A DNA stretch of 62,000 nt from Tubiluchus corallicola (GCA_030141605.1 JAQGDQ010000596.1:2501-64500), one strand, 5' to 3'. Numbered from the stretch's first letter, positions 14,301-22,222 are shown. Notes: generated by a model from the sequence alone, not told the origin. Numbers and translations: made by a program.

Positions 14301-17300
14301 GTTTAAACGAAACTGCATCGGGGATTTCAGCAAGGACTTGCAATTTGAAAGTTGTGATTGAACTGGGTGCTTGTTTAGCTAAATAATATTCTAAAACTAA
14401 ATTTTATAATCGGGGCGTCTTGCACGTTATCAGATCTATGCGAAATTCAAAGGGAATCGGGTTGGGTTGTCACCCCTTCTGACTTGGCCAGGAGTCGAGG
14501 GCTGTCACCACCACTGACTTGGCCCGGAGTCTCCTGAAATTCAGATATATATATCCGTACCTCGGTCGGACTGTTGAAAAAATCTTAATTTCGGCCACTG
14601 CTTTGACTCATGACAAACTAGAACACATTGAATGTACTTACATGATGACAAACTAGAAGACATTGAATGTACTTACATGATGACAAACTAGAACACATTG
14701 AATGTACTTACATGATGACAAACTAGAACACATTGAATGTACTTACATGAAGACAAACTAGAACACACTGAATGTACTTACATGATGACAAACTAGAACA
14801 TATTGAATGTGCTTACATGATGACAAACTAGAACACATTGAATGTACTTACATGATGACAAATTCGAACACACTGAATGTACTTACATGATGACAAACTA
14901 GAACACAGAATGTACTTATATGATGACAAACTAGAACATATTGAATGTGCTTACATGATGACAAACTAGAACATATTGAATGTACTTACATGATGACAAA
15001 CTAGAACATATTGAATGTACTTACATGATGACAAACTAGAACACATTGAATGTACTTACGTGACGACAAACTAGAACACATTGAATGTACTTACATGATG
15101 ACAAACTAGAACACAGAATGTACTTATATGATGACAAACTAGAACACATTGAATGTACTTACATGATGACAAATTAGAACACATTGAAGGTACTTACATG
15201 ATGACAAACTAGAACACAGAATGTACTTATATGATGACAAACTAGAACACATTGAATGTACTTACATGATGACAAACTAGAACACATTGAATGTACTTAC
15301 ATGATGACAAACTAGAACACATTGAATGTGCTTACATGATGACAAACTAGAACACATAGAATGTACTTACATGATGACAAACTAGAACACATTGAATGTA
15401 CTTACGTGACGACAAACTAGAACACATTGAATGTACTTACATGATGACAAACTAGAACACAGAATGTACTTATATGATGACAAATTAGAACACATTGAAG
15501 GTACTTACATGATGACAAACTAGAACACAGAATGTACTTATATGATGACAAACTAGAACACATTGAATGTACTTACATGATGACAAACTAGAACACATTG
15601 AATGTACTTACATGAAGACAAACTAGAACACACTGAATGTACTTACATGATGACAAACTAGAACATATTGAATGTGCTTACATGATGACAAACTAGACCA
15701 CATTGAATGTGCTTACATGATGACAAACTAGAACACATTGAATGTACTTACATGATGACAAACTAGAACACATTGAATGTACTTACATGGTGACAAACTA
15801 GAACACATTGAATGTACTTACATGATGACAAACTAGACCACATTGAATGTGCTTACATGATGACAAACTAGAACACATGGAATGTACTTACATGATCACA
15901 TTGAGTCTCAGCTTCGTTGCACTGAGCGTAAACGTACAATTCTTGTAGAGCTCCCTGAAGAAAAAGAAGAAAAAAACACCAAAGTTTCAAAGAGTTCATT
16001 TTTCTTTATGTCTGTCGTTCATTGGTAGATCAACCACAGAGCAATGGAGTCACTTAAACTATCTTATACTCTGCAAACAAAAAGCATAATTATGACGCCT
16101 CTTTTTCGACGGACTGTGCTCAAATATTGCATTGAAATAATTTACTAAGCGTCAAAAAATTTAATTTATCGTTTTCTTTTTTATATTTTGTTTTACGTGG
16201 CACAGACGTATTTTTATGTGTTCGTTCACAAGCTAGCGTGCACAGTGCGCTCATTCTAAAACAGCTTCTAAAGAAGTGCTATGCTCTATCGGCAGTTTAT
16301 AAATAATCCACCGCTAGATGGTGCCACATGGCTAAGCGTAATGGCTTTGCGCTTTAGCTGTACTGGGCTGTGCTGATTTGTACGAATCAGCAAAATTTAG
16401 GTATTTATTTCTAGCTAAGGATTTTTAATACCTCGTTCATTACCAATGTTACAAAGATCGTTACAACTACAATAAAAGTGAGAAGTAGAATTTTGCCATA
16501 CGTTTACAATCGGTCTTTCAGCGTAAAATAGCTAGCTTGTATTAATTTAATCAGTACTGGTAAGAATAAATATAATTAAAGGAAAATACAAGCCTTCTGA
16601 GCAGTTAGACTTCTGGTAATAAACGCATCGTGTAACTAGTAAGGTGACTTTAAAAGTCATGATCATTTCACGCTTGGGTGCCCCCATTTTGAGCTCTCAT
16701 TGTTCCTCCAATGATGTCAATGAAGAAATTCAGTTTACAGTTAATTTCCATCAAAACGACAGCCCACGTTTTTACAAAAAAAAATAGATTTTGTAATATT
16801 TTCGTGTGAACATTGGGTAAGCTGCAAAAGTTTGAATTAGTTTAAGCAGCGCACGCTTACAGAAGGCTGCAATGCACTTACAAAAGTCAAGTGAATGGCG
16901 GCCATCAGGCTTGACAAATTTCTATTCAGAGGTAGTATATTTTAATTTTATGCTTTATAGGTAGTTCTTTGCAAATTTCTTTTTTACATTTTTCTAAGTT
17001 TACGTGATAACAGTAAAATAAACTCAACATGCTAATTGGCTTGTCCTTTGTTTTAATGCAAGAAACAGCTCTTACCTCGAAATTACCACCCAGCAGCATA
17101 CCAGCCTGTCCTATATACAACGTAGATGCCGAGTCAAATACTAATTCTACGGGATACCTCTGTACACGAGCTGAATCAAAGAGTTCACAGTTGAGATACA
17201 GAGTTACGGTTTGCCCTTCCACTTTTAGGGCAAACCGTTGCCAGTTCTTTGAAAATGCGGGCACGGTAAAACTGGCTATTGCTTGCGAAGCGTGGTGTTG

Positions 17301-17629
17301 TTTGATATCCGTGTAATACAATGTGATATTTTGAAAATCATTGCTGGAGTCCGATAGCTTTACACCAAGCTGGACAACGGTGTCCGTGGGATTGACCACT
17401 GCAAAGAGGTAACCTCCTCTTCGTTTAAAACCTTGCTGCACTGTGACTAGAATGGCAAAATCCCTGAAGAAGACCTCGGGTAGTAAAGTCCGGAAGGGCG
17501 TTTTTATCACTGAGTTGTTTTTTAATTCGAATGTGGGGAATCCTTCAAACCCCCGGGTGAAATCAACCCCTTGTTGCCGGACCGGCACCGTGATGGCGTC
17601 CAACAAGTCGATCTCGCTGTTGTCATCTT
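761..17629 (-). CDS. Multiplexin (collagen XV/XVIII-like) gene, partial, 8 exons visible
   Basis: Seen: in minus-strand order the exons are 17629-17076, 15954-15892, 5020-4982, 3797-3653, 3207-3101, 2667-2515, 1651-1535 and 895-761. All have AG acceptors and GT donors, and phases match at every junction (phase 1 into the first, 0, 0, 0, 1, 0, 0, 0). The first two encode a TSPN/laminin-G-like domain with FFRDF, LGVKLS and LYYT motifs. The rest encode an acidic linker and Gly-X-Y collagen. Known: this domain order belongs to basement-membrane multiplexins, extracellular homotrimers that end in a trimerisation and endostatin domain. Missing: the signal-peptide exon, which must end in phase 1, is upstream and not identified. 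The trimerisation/endostatin exons would lie left of base 1. Odd: the collagenous part seems very short for the family, and one intron of 10.9 kb holds an antisense gene. Extra small exons inside that intron cannot be excluded. Confidence 0.88.
1535..1651 (-). CDS. Multiplexin collagen exon
   Basis: A 117-nt exon (39 codons, 13 x 9 nt, phase 0-0) between acceptor TTTTAG and donor GTATCT. It opens with GESIIGPPGLPGPPGPPG, which resembles the KGESI segment near the end of the collagen region of vertebrate XVIII. It then turns into a non-collagenous Asp/Gly/Ser stretch. A length that is a multiple of 9 is typical of collagen exons and supports the weaker donor. Confidence 0.83.
1878..2413 (+). 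mobile_element. M2 element, complete (about 535 bp, non-autonomous)
   Basis: It starts with TAAAGGAAAACTAGACAATTG and ends in an inverted version, CAATTATCATGCTTTCCTTTA. The body matches the M2 copies at 18585 and 20286, including the shared phrase TTTAATTTACTGTCC. There is no open frame of note. It sits in a collagen intron. Confidence 0.8.
2515..2667 (-). CDS. Multiplexin collagen exon with Gly/Ser interruption
   Basis: A 153-nt exon (51 codons, 17 x 9 nt, phase 0-0). Acceptor is CTGGTAG, donor GTAGGAA. It begins GEPGPPGG, is interrupted by a Gly/Ser-rich SWFGGGSGDG segment, then continues with PGPPGPPGPVGMPGQPG and ends GAKGDR. The FGG...PGPPGPPGP arrangement parallels the last large interruption in vertebrate collagen XVIII. 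Confidence 0.87.
3101..3207 (-). CDS. Multiplexin collagen exon (proline-rich then KGEKGD)
   Basis: A 107-nt exon entering in phase 1. Acceptor TTTTTTCAG, donor GTATGT. The split codon with the previous exon is G+CG (Ala). It encodes a Pro-rich stretch, then MFELKGEKGDQGLTGPPG and ends KGER. Vertebrate XVIII has a comparable LKGEKGDRGD block just before its FGGS interruption. Confidence 0.87.
3245..3560 (-). mobile_element. M1 element, 3'-truncated copy, reverse orientation
   Basis: It begins CCTTTCACAGTCACAGCGATCG, followed by ATCGTGAAAAGGTCAAAGGTTAA and the rest of the M1 body (compare 13486-13857). The distal end is degraded. It lies in the intron just upstream of the 3101-3207 exon on the transcribed strand. 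Confidence 0.75.
3653..3797 (-). CDS. Multiplexin exon: acidic linker and start of collagen
   Basis: A 145-nt exon (48 codons plus 1 nt). Acceptor TTTTTTAG, donor GTATTG. It opens with a Tyr/Asp/Glu-rich linker (PDYDSM ... GEGDIENDYG) and then enters collagen with KGVKGSKGQKGEPGRP. The basic KGQKGEPG entry motif is also how the first collagen block of vertebrate XVIII starts. Confidence 0.87.
3865..3995. repeat. Short direct duplication
   Basis: ATTAGACAGTACTGTACTG occurs at about 3871 and 3939. TACATTAGTTTATTGTACAT occurs at about 3912 and 3964. This is a local duplication in intronic DNA. Confidence 0.8.
4012..4410 (-). mobile_element. 5'-truncated LINE fragment, 3' end of reverse-transcriptase ORF
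   Basis: This stretch is clearly similar to 25905-26300, where the minus strand reads as the C-terminal part of a non-LTR retrotransposon. The reverse complement contains the Pro-Lys-Thr-Thr-Trp-like segment typical of the end of such ORFs. It is heavily decayed and sits in a collagen intron. Confidence 0.65.
4982..5020 (-). CDS. Multiplexin small exon (13 codons)
   Basis: A 39-nt exon between acceptor TTTTTTTAG and donor GTATTG, open in the required phase 0 and encoding FVASGNGAEPGQK. Phase agrees with both the upstream TSPN exon and the downstream linker exon. It is short, so the call rests on splice signals and phase. Confidence 0.68.
5021..6434. other. Intronic DNA with simple repeats and a LINE 3' tail
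   Basis: It holds short ATT/GTT-rich simple repeats (5480-5570). A LINE-like 3' end is found at about 5690-5862 with the tail motif AAATAAATCTTG; the same tail occurs at 27580-27655 and related body sequence at 25640-25760. No exon is supported on either strand. Confidence 0.5.
6435..7255. repeat. 57-bp minisatellite, about 14 copies
   Basis: AGGACCTGGCTACG recurs every 56-58 bp (6521, 6578, 6634, 6692 and onward). Left-hand units carry GGCGCCTTTTCTTATG, right-hand units GGTACCTTTTCATGTG, so two sub-families occupy the two ends of the array. Long open frames through it repeat the same peptide in shifted frames and are a by-product of the tandem structure. Confidence 0.92.
7449..10509 (+). 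CDS. Nested seven-exon gene, 159-residue charged protein of unknown function
   Basis: Seen: CDS exons 7449-7504, 7607-7768, 8150-8197, 8863-8904, 9667-9723, 9850-9897 and 10443-10509. ATG at 7449 has A at -3 and an in-frame TAA 27 nt upstream; the stop is TAA at 10507. Every acceptor has a pyrimidine-rich tract and AG. Donors are GTGCGT, GTTAAG, GTAAGC, GTAAGT, GTAGAA and GTAAGA. All six introns are phase 2, so every internal exon is a multiple of 3. The product starts with an acidic segment (MYFGDSELEIQEDDDFSD), continues as a long Arg/Glu-rich helical region (residues about 54-137, including IARERERSARKDRE) and ends in a basic Tyr/His tail (RYKKIHHWHRNRKYE). No signal peptide or membrane segment. 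Context: it lies antisense inside the 10.9 kb collagen intron. I do not recognise the family; a cytosolic or nuclear coiled-coil protein is an inference. The first two donors are the weakest. Confidence 0.82.
7773..7890 (+). mobile_element. M7 fragment in intron 2 of the nested gene
   Basis: TTTCTCGTGAGGAATTC followed by AAGCTATGCGTCCTCCTCGTGAGG matches the M7 body at 8934-9100 and at 37300-37380. It is a partial copy without clear ends. Confidence 0.55.
8227..8590. repeat. TATGTG/TATATG microsatellite ending in a long hairpin
   Basis: About 16 tandem GTATGT units (8233-8310) grade into GTATAT repeats. From 8466 to 8509 the sequence is nearly the reverse complement of 8537-8583, giving a stem of about 44 bp with a loop of about 28 nt. 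It lies in intron 3 of the nested gene. Confidence 0.85.
8615..8784. repeat. 84-bp tandem duplication
   Basis: CATCATTGCAGTCAACATC starts at 8615 and again at 8701. The two 84-bp copies appear identical, separated by CA. It lies in intron 3 of the nested gene and looks recent. Confidence 0.9.
8934..9589. mobile_element. M7 element, complete (about 655 bp)
   Basis: The left end, GGGCTTATTTCACAGTGAGG, is mirrored at the right end by CTCAATGTGAAATGGGCC, giving imperfect terminal inverted repeats of about 25 bp. No transposase. It fills most of intron 4 of the nested gene. A partial relative is at 37198-37560. Confidence 0.7.
9976..10414 (+). mobile_element. M1 element, complete (about 435 bp)
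   Basis: Ends AATAAGCCTTTTCACAGTTTC and its inverted counterpart near AACTGTGGAAGGGCTTGTT. It carries TGCGCATGCGCA at 10001-10012 and an AGGTCAAAGGTTAA motif near each end in inverted orientation. It fills most of intron 6 of the nested gene and stops about 30 bp before the acceptor of the last exon. Confidence 0.82.
10748..10753 (+). terminator. Candidate poly(A) signal of the nested gene
   Basis: AATAAA about 240 bp after the stop codon of the nested gene and before the next transposon. It is the first canonical hexamer I see downstream on that strand. Confidence 0.45.
10845..11480 (+). mobile_element. M4 element copy
   Basis: It begins TTAAAGGACAAGTC, followed by CTGAAGTGGGTTTCAGCAAAATCG, and contains TGACGTCA at 11004-11011. 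It shares the body with copies at 31246, 36398, 39865 and 43915. The right boundary is approximate. Confidence 0.7.
11551..12139. mobile_element. M6 element with internal 44-bp tandem repeat
   Basis: Terminal inverted repeats of about 22 bp: GGCACGTTCAGACTAGCGAG at the left and CTGGTCTGAACGTGCC at the right. GTAA flanks both sides (11547-11550 and 12140-12143), a possible 4-bp target duplication. The core consists of about eight 44-bp units built on GCGTTCACACTAGACAGTAAC (step 44 bp at 11732, 11776, 11820). No ORF. Confidence 0.8.
12354..12742 (+). mobile_element. M1 element, complete (about 390 bp)
   Basis: The left end GAGCCTTTACACAGTTTC is mirrored by GAAACTG-like sequence and AAAAGGCT at the right. 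AGGTCAAAGGTTAA appears near the left end and a TTAACCTTTGGC version near the right. Confidence 0.8.
13055..13480. repeat. 26-bp minisatellite, about 16 copies
   Basis: TTGATGGTCAACGTCCAGGAACTTGC repeats with an exact 26-bp step from 13057, with variants such as GATAGTCAATGTCCACGAAC. It abuts an M1 element on its right. Confidence 0.92.
13486..13857 (-). mobile_element. M1 element, complete, reverse orientation
   Basis: ATAAGCCATTTCACAGTTCC at the left and GAAACTATGAAAAGGCTTAT at the right are inverted ends. The internal DR1-like motifs are conserved. Confidence 0.82.
13860..14012. repeat. GACT/GGCT/GGAT tetranucleotide tract
   Basis: Runs of GACT, CTGG and GATG units in succession. It is simple-sequence DNA with no other feature. 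Confidence 0.85.
14611..15891. repeat. 35-bp minisatellite of 37 units containing splice-donor copies
   Basis: The unit is ACTTACATGATGACAAACTAGAACACATTGAATGT on the plus strand. Read on the minus strand each unit is ATCAT then GTAAGT and ACATTC, the same context as the real donor of the 15892-15954 exon, which is the last unit. Of 37 sites I count 26 GTAAGT (including the real one), 6 GTAAGC and 5 ATAAGT. The five ATAAGT units are all the shortened variant with ACACAGAATG. Reading through the first unit in the exon frame reaches TAG at the eighth codon. Confidence 0.93.
15892..15954 (-). CDS. Multiplexin exon: end of TSPN/laminin-G domain
   Basis: A 63-nt exon (21 codons, phase 0-0). Acceptor is TTTTTCTTCAG, donor GTAAGT. 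It encodes GALQELYVYAQCNEAETQC, matching the final strand and closing cysteines of the multiplexin TSPN domain. Its 3' end is the founder-like end of the 35-bp minisatellite. Confidence 0.9.
15960..16570. other. Intron between TSPN exons, no recognised element
   Basis: AT-rich unique sequence. The polypyrimidine tract of the exon acceptor lies at its left end. I see nothing else supportable until the M5 copy at 16575. Confidence 0.5.
16575..17045 (+). mobile_element. M5 element copy
   Basis: It begins TTAAAGGAAAATACAAGCCTTCTGAG and matches the M5 bodies at 45333 and 60428, including AAGCTGCARAAGTTTGAATTAG. It ends within about 30 bp of the donor of the main TSPN exon. Confidence 0.72.
17076..17629 (-). 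CDS. Multiplexin main TSPN/laminin-G-like exon
   Basis: A 554-nt exon entering in phase 1 and leaving in phase 0. Acceptor is TTTTGCAG after a pyrimidine tract, donor GTAAGA. It encodes about 184 residues: an acidic start (EDDNSEIDLLDAI), then FFRDFAILVTV, GGYLFAVVNP, LGVKLSDSS, ITLYYTD, ASFTVPAFSKNWQRFALKV, VTLYLNCELF and LYIGQAG. These match, in order, the conserved beta-strands of the TSPN domain of collagens XV and XVIII. The domain is extracellular and binds matrix partners. The open frame runs upstream of the acceptor but that part is intron. Confidence 0.93.
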
Positions 17630-17840
17630 CTGCAAAAGAGAGAAAAATGTGAAATAAAAAATAATTATGTCGCCATCTGTTGTGTTTTGTTTCTCTCGGA
17701 AGGCTCGTAGAGAAAACCAGAAAACACTTCGTCAAATTAAACTTGTTTATTAAGCGAGAATTCTACAACACAAAAGTATGAAGGAACGCGAAATGATTAC
17801 AGTAAACGTGAGAAAATCTGGAAAACGTTTAAGTGTATCT

Positions 17841-17876
17841 GAATGTTCCAGAAGTAATGTTCCAGAACATTCCAGA
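17841..17876. promoter_or_regulatory. Heat-shock-element cluster
   Basis: The run GAATGTTCCAGAAG followed by TGTTCCAGAACATTCCAGAC contains two sets of alternating GAA/TTC units with the 2-bp spacing of HSF trimer sites (three in the first, four in the second). It is about 210 bp upstream of the TSPN exon on its transcribed strand. No start site is known here, so its target is open. Confidence 0.55.
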
Positions 17877-18011
17877 CGGTAAAACGATCATTCCAACTGA
17901 ACATTATACAATGTTCAATGTAATTCTAATAGATGCCAGCGATCTCCACAACACCATCACACAGGGAGAATTTATGGGGTCGGTTTATGGTCAGATATTT
18001 GATTCTTCCCA

Positions 18012-18185
18012 AATAAACCTTTTCACAGTTTCGTTGTGCGCATGCACAGTCGCTGTATGTCAAAGGTTAAGTGCACCACAACAATTACAACCGTCATGTG
18101 ACATGTGTGTAAAGCAAAGTCCTCTGCCGCATCAATCCAGTAACTTCAGTTGTTTTACAAAGACTCAATTACACATTAGTCACAC
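18012..18185 (+). mobile_element. M1 element, truncated
   Basis: AATAAACCTTTTCACAGTTTCG then TGCGCATGCACAG and GTCAAAGGTTAAG match the left half of M1. The right half is absent. Confidence 0.75.
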
Positions 18186-18584
18186 ATGTATTGTGATTGT
18201 GAATTTAAAAATCACAGTATTTAAAGGAAAGAAACACAGAGAAAAGAGAAACTATTATTTAATTATTTCCACATGTTAGAAACCCCCTGACTGATCTATC
18301 GAAGTACAGGGTGTGCATAAACTCAGGACTTTCCCCAGACATCAATGGGCCTCGCCTATACCCCCACCCCCACCCCCATCAAACTGTCCCTCTTAATGAC
18401 TTTAACGTCCTGTCTTTTGGGCACAGCTTGGGGACATAACTGAGTTTTTGGGCACGTCAAATTTGGCCATCATGATTTCAAAACAAAGACACCGATAATT
18501 TAATAATAATATTCGATTAGAAAAATCACAAGTGTCTGTATGTGTACAATGTTCTATGTGTTTTAAAACTTAAACAACAACTAA
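18186..18584. other. Unique intergenic or intronic sequence
   Basis: Contains a C-rich run (18360-18378, CCCCCAC units). Otherwise I see nothing supportable. Confidence 0.5.
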
Positions 18585-18950
18585 TTAAACTCAATCTCAT
18601 TTTAATTTACTGTCCCCCAAAATATACATTTTCTTGCCTATAAAAATTAGCGAATGTTTCTTATACTGAATTGGTTACATCATAAACTAATTACAGTGGT
18701 ACAGTTCATGATCATGCTTACCACGGTACAGCGCCTATTTGTCGGCCACGCGAATGTGAGAAAAAAGCGCCATTGCCAGTCTTAATGGATTCGCTGAGCC
18801 GCGCGTAGCTTTGAAAGTTAAACAAAATTTAACTATGTCAAGTAATTACTTTTTAATCTAAGCTTTGATTTAAAAAAGGTAATGTAGTTTTCAGTATCTT
18901 TGAACAATACTTTATTTTGAACTAATGTTTACACAATCGTCCGGTTCAAC
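18585..18950 (+). mobile_element. M2 element, internally deleted
   Basis: ACTCAATCTCATTTTAATTTACTGTCC at the left and ACACAATCGTCCGGTT at the right match M2. The body is shorter than at 1878 or 20286. Confidence 0.72.
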
Positions 18951-19369
18951 CAGCCCTCGATCAACAACGATTTTATTTTAATAAGCATTTATTTAAAAAA
19001 TATTAAAAGTACAACACATTTGCAAAAAATCTCTTGCTTAAAAATGTAAAGATATTTAAAGCCATTCTTATCTTCCAGCAAACAAACCTCACTGCTGACA
19101 TATTTGAAACAAAATGGCGGCACGAAAGGGAAGCATGATAAAACTTTTGCACTCGGAAATTTTATTATTCTAGGTGATTAAAACTTTGTGTTTAAGCTGT
19201 GTTTTTGTAAAAATTAGACATAGAATCAGTTTACAAGATTATTCCTCAAAATGCATAAGATAAGCATAGAATTGTGCGAGGTTGTCAACTTGTAGTAGGT
19301 TACTTAGCTTATAATTATTCTGTTATTTATACTGCAATGACGTCATCTTTCGTTCAAAATTAGCGCGCC

Positions 19370-20610
19370 AAAACATGAAGTGATGAACTGCATTGTTTGT
19401 TTGTTACGTCAGTGTGACGTAGGGCTGATTTTTGTGACATCACATCAGCATCTTATAGCAATCTTCACTTACGCAAACGTGTTGATACGCAGGGAAGATG
19501 CCTACCATTTTGCAAACTATGGTCAGTTTGTGACGTAAGCAATAGCTGTTGTCATTAATTAAATGTCTAAGGTAATTATTCAAATATTAACAACAATTGC
19601 TAACTTTCATAGACAAGAAAGTGTATATTTTGAACAGTAAATTAAAATGAGATTGTGTCTAATCAATCGTCCGGTTTTCCTTTAAGAACTTTGAGCAAAC
19701 GAACCAAGTTCAAACTTGTATAACGCAGCAGCTGTACAACAAGCTGACTTTACTAATTACACGAGGCGCTTATCACAATTTTATTGCTGAAACTTTCTAA
19801 CATTTTTCTCTGGTAATAAAATAAGCTCAGCTGCCCGAGAGAGACTTGGCTTTTAACTTAAATAACAGAATTGGTTAGTAGAGGTCAGACCAGTAGAGAA
19901 CTAAGCAGCGAGTCAAAGCACCTTGTATTAATGATACGGAAGTGTATGGGCCCATAGTAACTAAGCTTGCCTTTTATCAAATGCAAAAACAACATTAGAA
20001 GCAAAATATCTAAATTGCCCAGAGTATCGAATATCGCTAACAATATATTCACGGTGAATAAGAACAGGAAGAACACTATCAAGGTACGCATGCGCAGAAA
20101 TGTTCTCGGAGGTCACAAAGCGTCTCTCTGGTGTTATCGTCAAGTCCACCTGGCAACCACCAACTGTTTGAGCAAATGAGTTTTTTTAATGGAAAAAGAT
20201 TAAAGTCAAAAACTATGGCTAACAGCTTATTGTACAGCTGCTGCGTTATACAAGTTTGAACTTGGTTTGTTTGCTTAAGGTTCTTAAAGGAAAACCGGAC
20301 GATTGATCAGACTCGATCTCATTTTAATTTACTGTCCAGAATATACATTTTCTTGCCTATGAAAGTTAGCAGTTGTTGTTAATATTTGAATAATTACCTT
20401 AGACATTTATTTAACGACAACCGAAAACAGCTATCGCTTACGTCACAAACTAACCATAGTTTGCGAAATGGTAGGTATCTTCCTTGCGCATCAAGCACGT
20501 TTGCGTAAGCGAAGATTGCTATAAGATGCTGATGTGATGTCACGAAAATCAGTTCTACGTCACACTGACGTAACAAACAAACAATGCAGTTCATAACTAA
20601 GCTTATCACG
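19370..20610. repeat. Large inverted repeat formed by two M2 copies and flanks
   Basis: The left arm (19370-19745) and right arm (20225-20610) are reverse complements. The similarity continues about 60 bp past the M2 ends into a shared flank containing AACGCAGCAGCTGTACAA. The spacer of about 480 bp has a short M5 remnant (19750-19862) and a coding-like segment (19971-20163). Confidence 0.78.
19971..20163 (-). CDS. Candidate coding exon inside inverted-repeat spacer
   Basis: Open for 193 nt from an acceptor-like TTGCTCAAACAG to AAAAG followed by GCAAGC, a good fit to the GC-type donor. Entry phase is 1, exit phase 2. It encodes a mixed, globular-looking peptide (QVDLTITPERRFVTSENISA ... YSGQFRYFASNVVFAFDK). 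I cannot assign a family. Its phases do not join directly to the TSPN exon. It could be an exon of an unseen gene or a captured fragment. Confidence 0.3.
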
Positions 20611-20817
20611 GTACAGTGCCAGAGAGGCGCCATTGCCAATCTCAGTGGATTCGTCGAGCTGCGTTTACCTTTGAAAGTTTAACAAAATTTAGCTATCCCG
20701 AAGTAGTTATTATTTAATCTAAGTTTTGATTTAAAAAAGAGTAGTGTAGATTTCAGTATATTTGAACAATACTTTATTTTGAACTAATATCTACACAATC
20801 GTTTAGTTTTCCTGAAA
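20286..20817 (+). mobile_element. M2 element, complete
   Basis: It starts TAAAGGAAAACCGGACGATTG and ends ACAATCGTTTAGTTTTCCT, imperfect inverted repeats of about 20 bp. It forms the right arm of the inverted pair described above. Confidence 0.82.
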
Positions 20818-21598
20818 GGAAGTCAACCTTTCTACGTCTTCTCTTGACTACGACCTACTTGGAAAATGCTATAATGTTGTCAGTCTAGTGGGTCAAGCTC
20901 ACAGTCCAGTGTTCATCCAGGGACAGTTGTTGTTGCAAAGAAAAACAGGATGATTTTTCATATCCCAGGGGCTCTTGTGTTGAAGGGGGCCACAAGCCAC
21001 ACTAGGGTGTACCTTGAGCAAGGCAAAATGTGTGACTGCAAACTAAAACCATAAACAATTCTGTCTAACAGAAGTTTTTTCATATATAAAAATAAACGCT
21101 AAACATATTGGACTCTTATATTCTATCATCAAATCCTCTCTAAAATGTGCAAAAAATATTGAAAATTTAATTTTATAACCCTGAAACCCACTTGTCTGGC
21201 TAAAAACCGCTACTGCAATTGTGGACTTGGTTTGAATATCATTATTTGGAGAATTGGAGGAGAGGGCCAGTTTCCTTTTGCCCTGAGGCCCAGAAATTCT
21301 CTTGGCGGCCCTGATTCTACCCCATTTTGAATACGTTTTTAATACTTATAATAATGCCAAGACGGTTCTGATAATTAAATAATAGGTTAAAAGTGAAAGT
21401 TGACTTGCGTGGCCATTTCGCCTAAGTTCTGGTCCTGTTGCACGTGCGTTCTTTCAAATAATTATAATGTAACATGTAAAGTATACTCGGCACAACATTT
21501 TACATTGTAACCATAATATAACTATGCGAACTGAAATCCCTGCACAAGAGATGCGCCTCCTACTGTGTTTTTAACACAATTTTGAATATTACTATTAA
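20818..21598. other. Unique sequence, possible decayed hAT-like remnants
   Basis: Contains GGGGGCCACAAGCC and GGCCCTGAGGCCC stretches reminiscent of decayed non-autonomous elements, but no clear ends. No exon seen. Confidence 0.35.
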
Positions 21599-21599
21599 A

Positions 21600-22222
21600 G
21601 TAAAACCGGGCCCACTCTTAATCTGTACGTTAAAACAATCTACGCTTTAAAATATTGAAAGAAAACATACTATTTTTTCCAAAAATGACTTAACGTGAAA
21701 GAATTATTAGCACACAAACACAATTTCACGTTCACGCTACTAGTTCTTCACTGTTACACGCATTTCGCAATTTTTGCTAGTTAGACGGACACTGGCACCT
21801 GCATTTCGGAAACGCATTGCACAAAAAACAGGTGCTGTGCCTGTCTGTTTAATGGCGATCGTTTCTGATGTAGTATACACACGTTCGAGAGCGCATGCGT
21901 GGCATACCAGTTAATTTGAAATTTCTATCTCAAAACTTGCCTAGTTTTCGTACAACACACTGAATATCTTACAGAAGCACTGTACTGCAATTTTCGCTTT
22001 CACAAACGCGCGCACCACGCTCGTGGAATATTTTTGCTGTTGAAATTATGTTAGTTTGTGACGTCATCAATAGTTGGGTTCGCTCACCGCTAATTAACAA
22101 TTTAATGCATTATTTCATTATCAGAACCGCTTTTACAGTATTAATTGTGTTAAAATGTATACTTTTTATGGGATTTGAAAATGGGGTAGTACATGAAAAA
22201 TCATCCCGTATTCCTTTAAATG
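21600..22222 (-). mobile_element. M3 element, complete (about 620 bp), reverse orientation
   Basis: Left end AAAACCGGGCCCA, right end GAAAAATCATCCCGTATTCCTTTA. It contains TGACGTCA at 22059-22066. Matches the copies at 32556, 45995, 56868 and 59235. Confidence 0.78.

Noticed and set aside
14430-14540. Possible extra multiplexin exon after acceptor TGAATTTCAG, encoding a Gly/Ser/Pro peptide
   Set aside because: Open for 28 codons but ends in TGA with no good donor, and it is built of two near-identical 34-bp halves. Not needed for phase.
15060-15420. Regular 35-bp spacing considered as a CRISPR-like array
   Set aside because: Units are contiguous with no unique spacers. The setting is a eukaryotic intron.
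17833-18279. 148-codon plus-strand frame
   Set aside because: Most of it lies in an M1 element fragment, and the start overlaps the heat-shock-element cluster.
19885-20091. Minus-strand frame starting MRTLIVFFLFLFTVN, looking like a signal peptide
   Set aside because: It overlaps, in another frame, a segment with better coding character. No suitable donor. Hydrophobicity follows from T-rich sequence.
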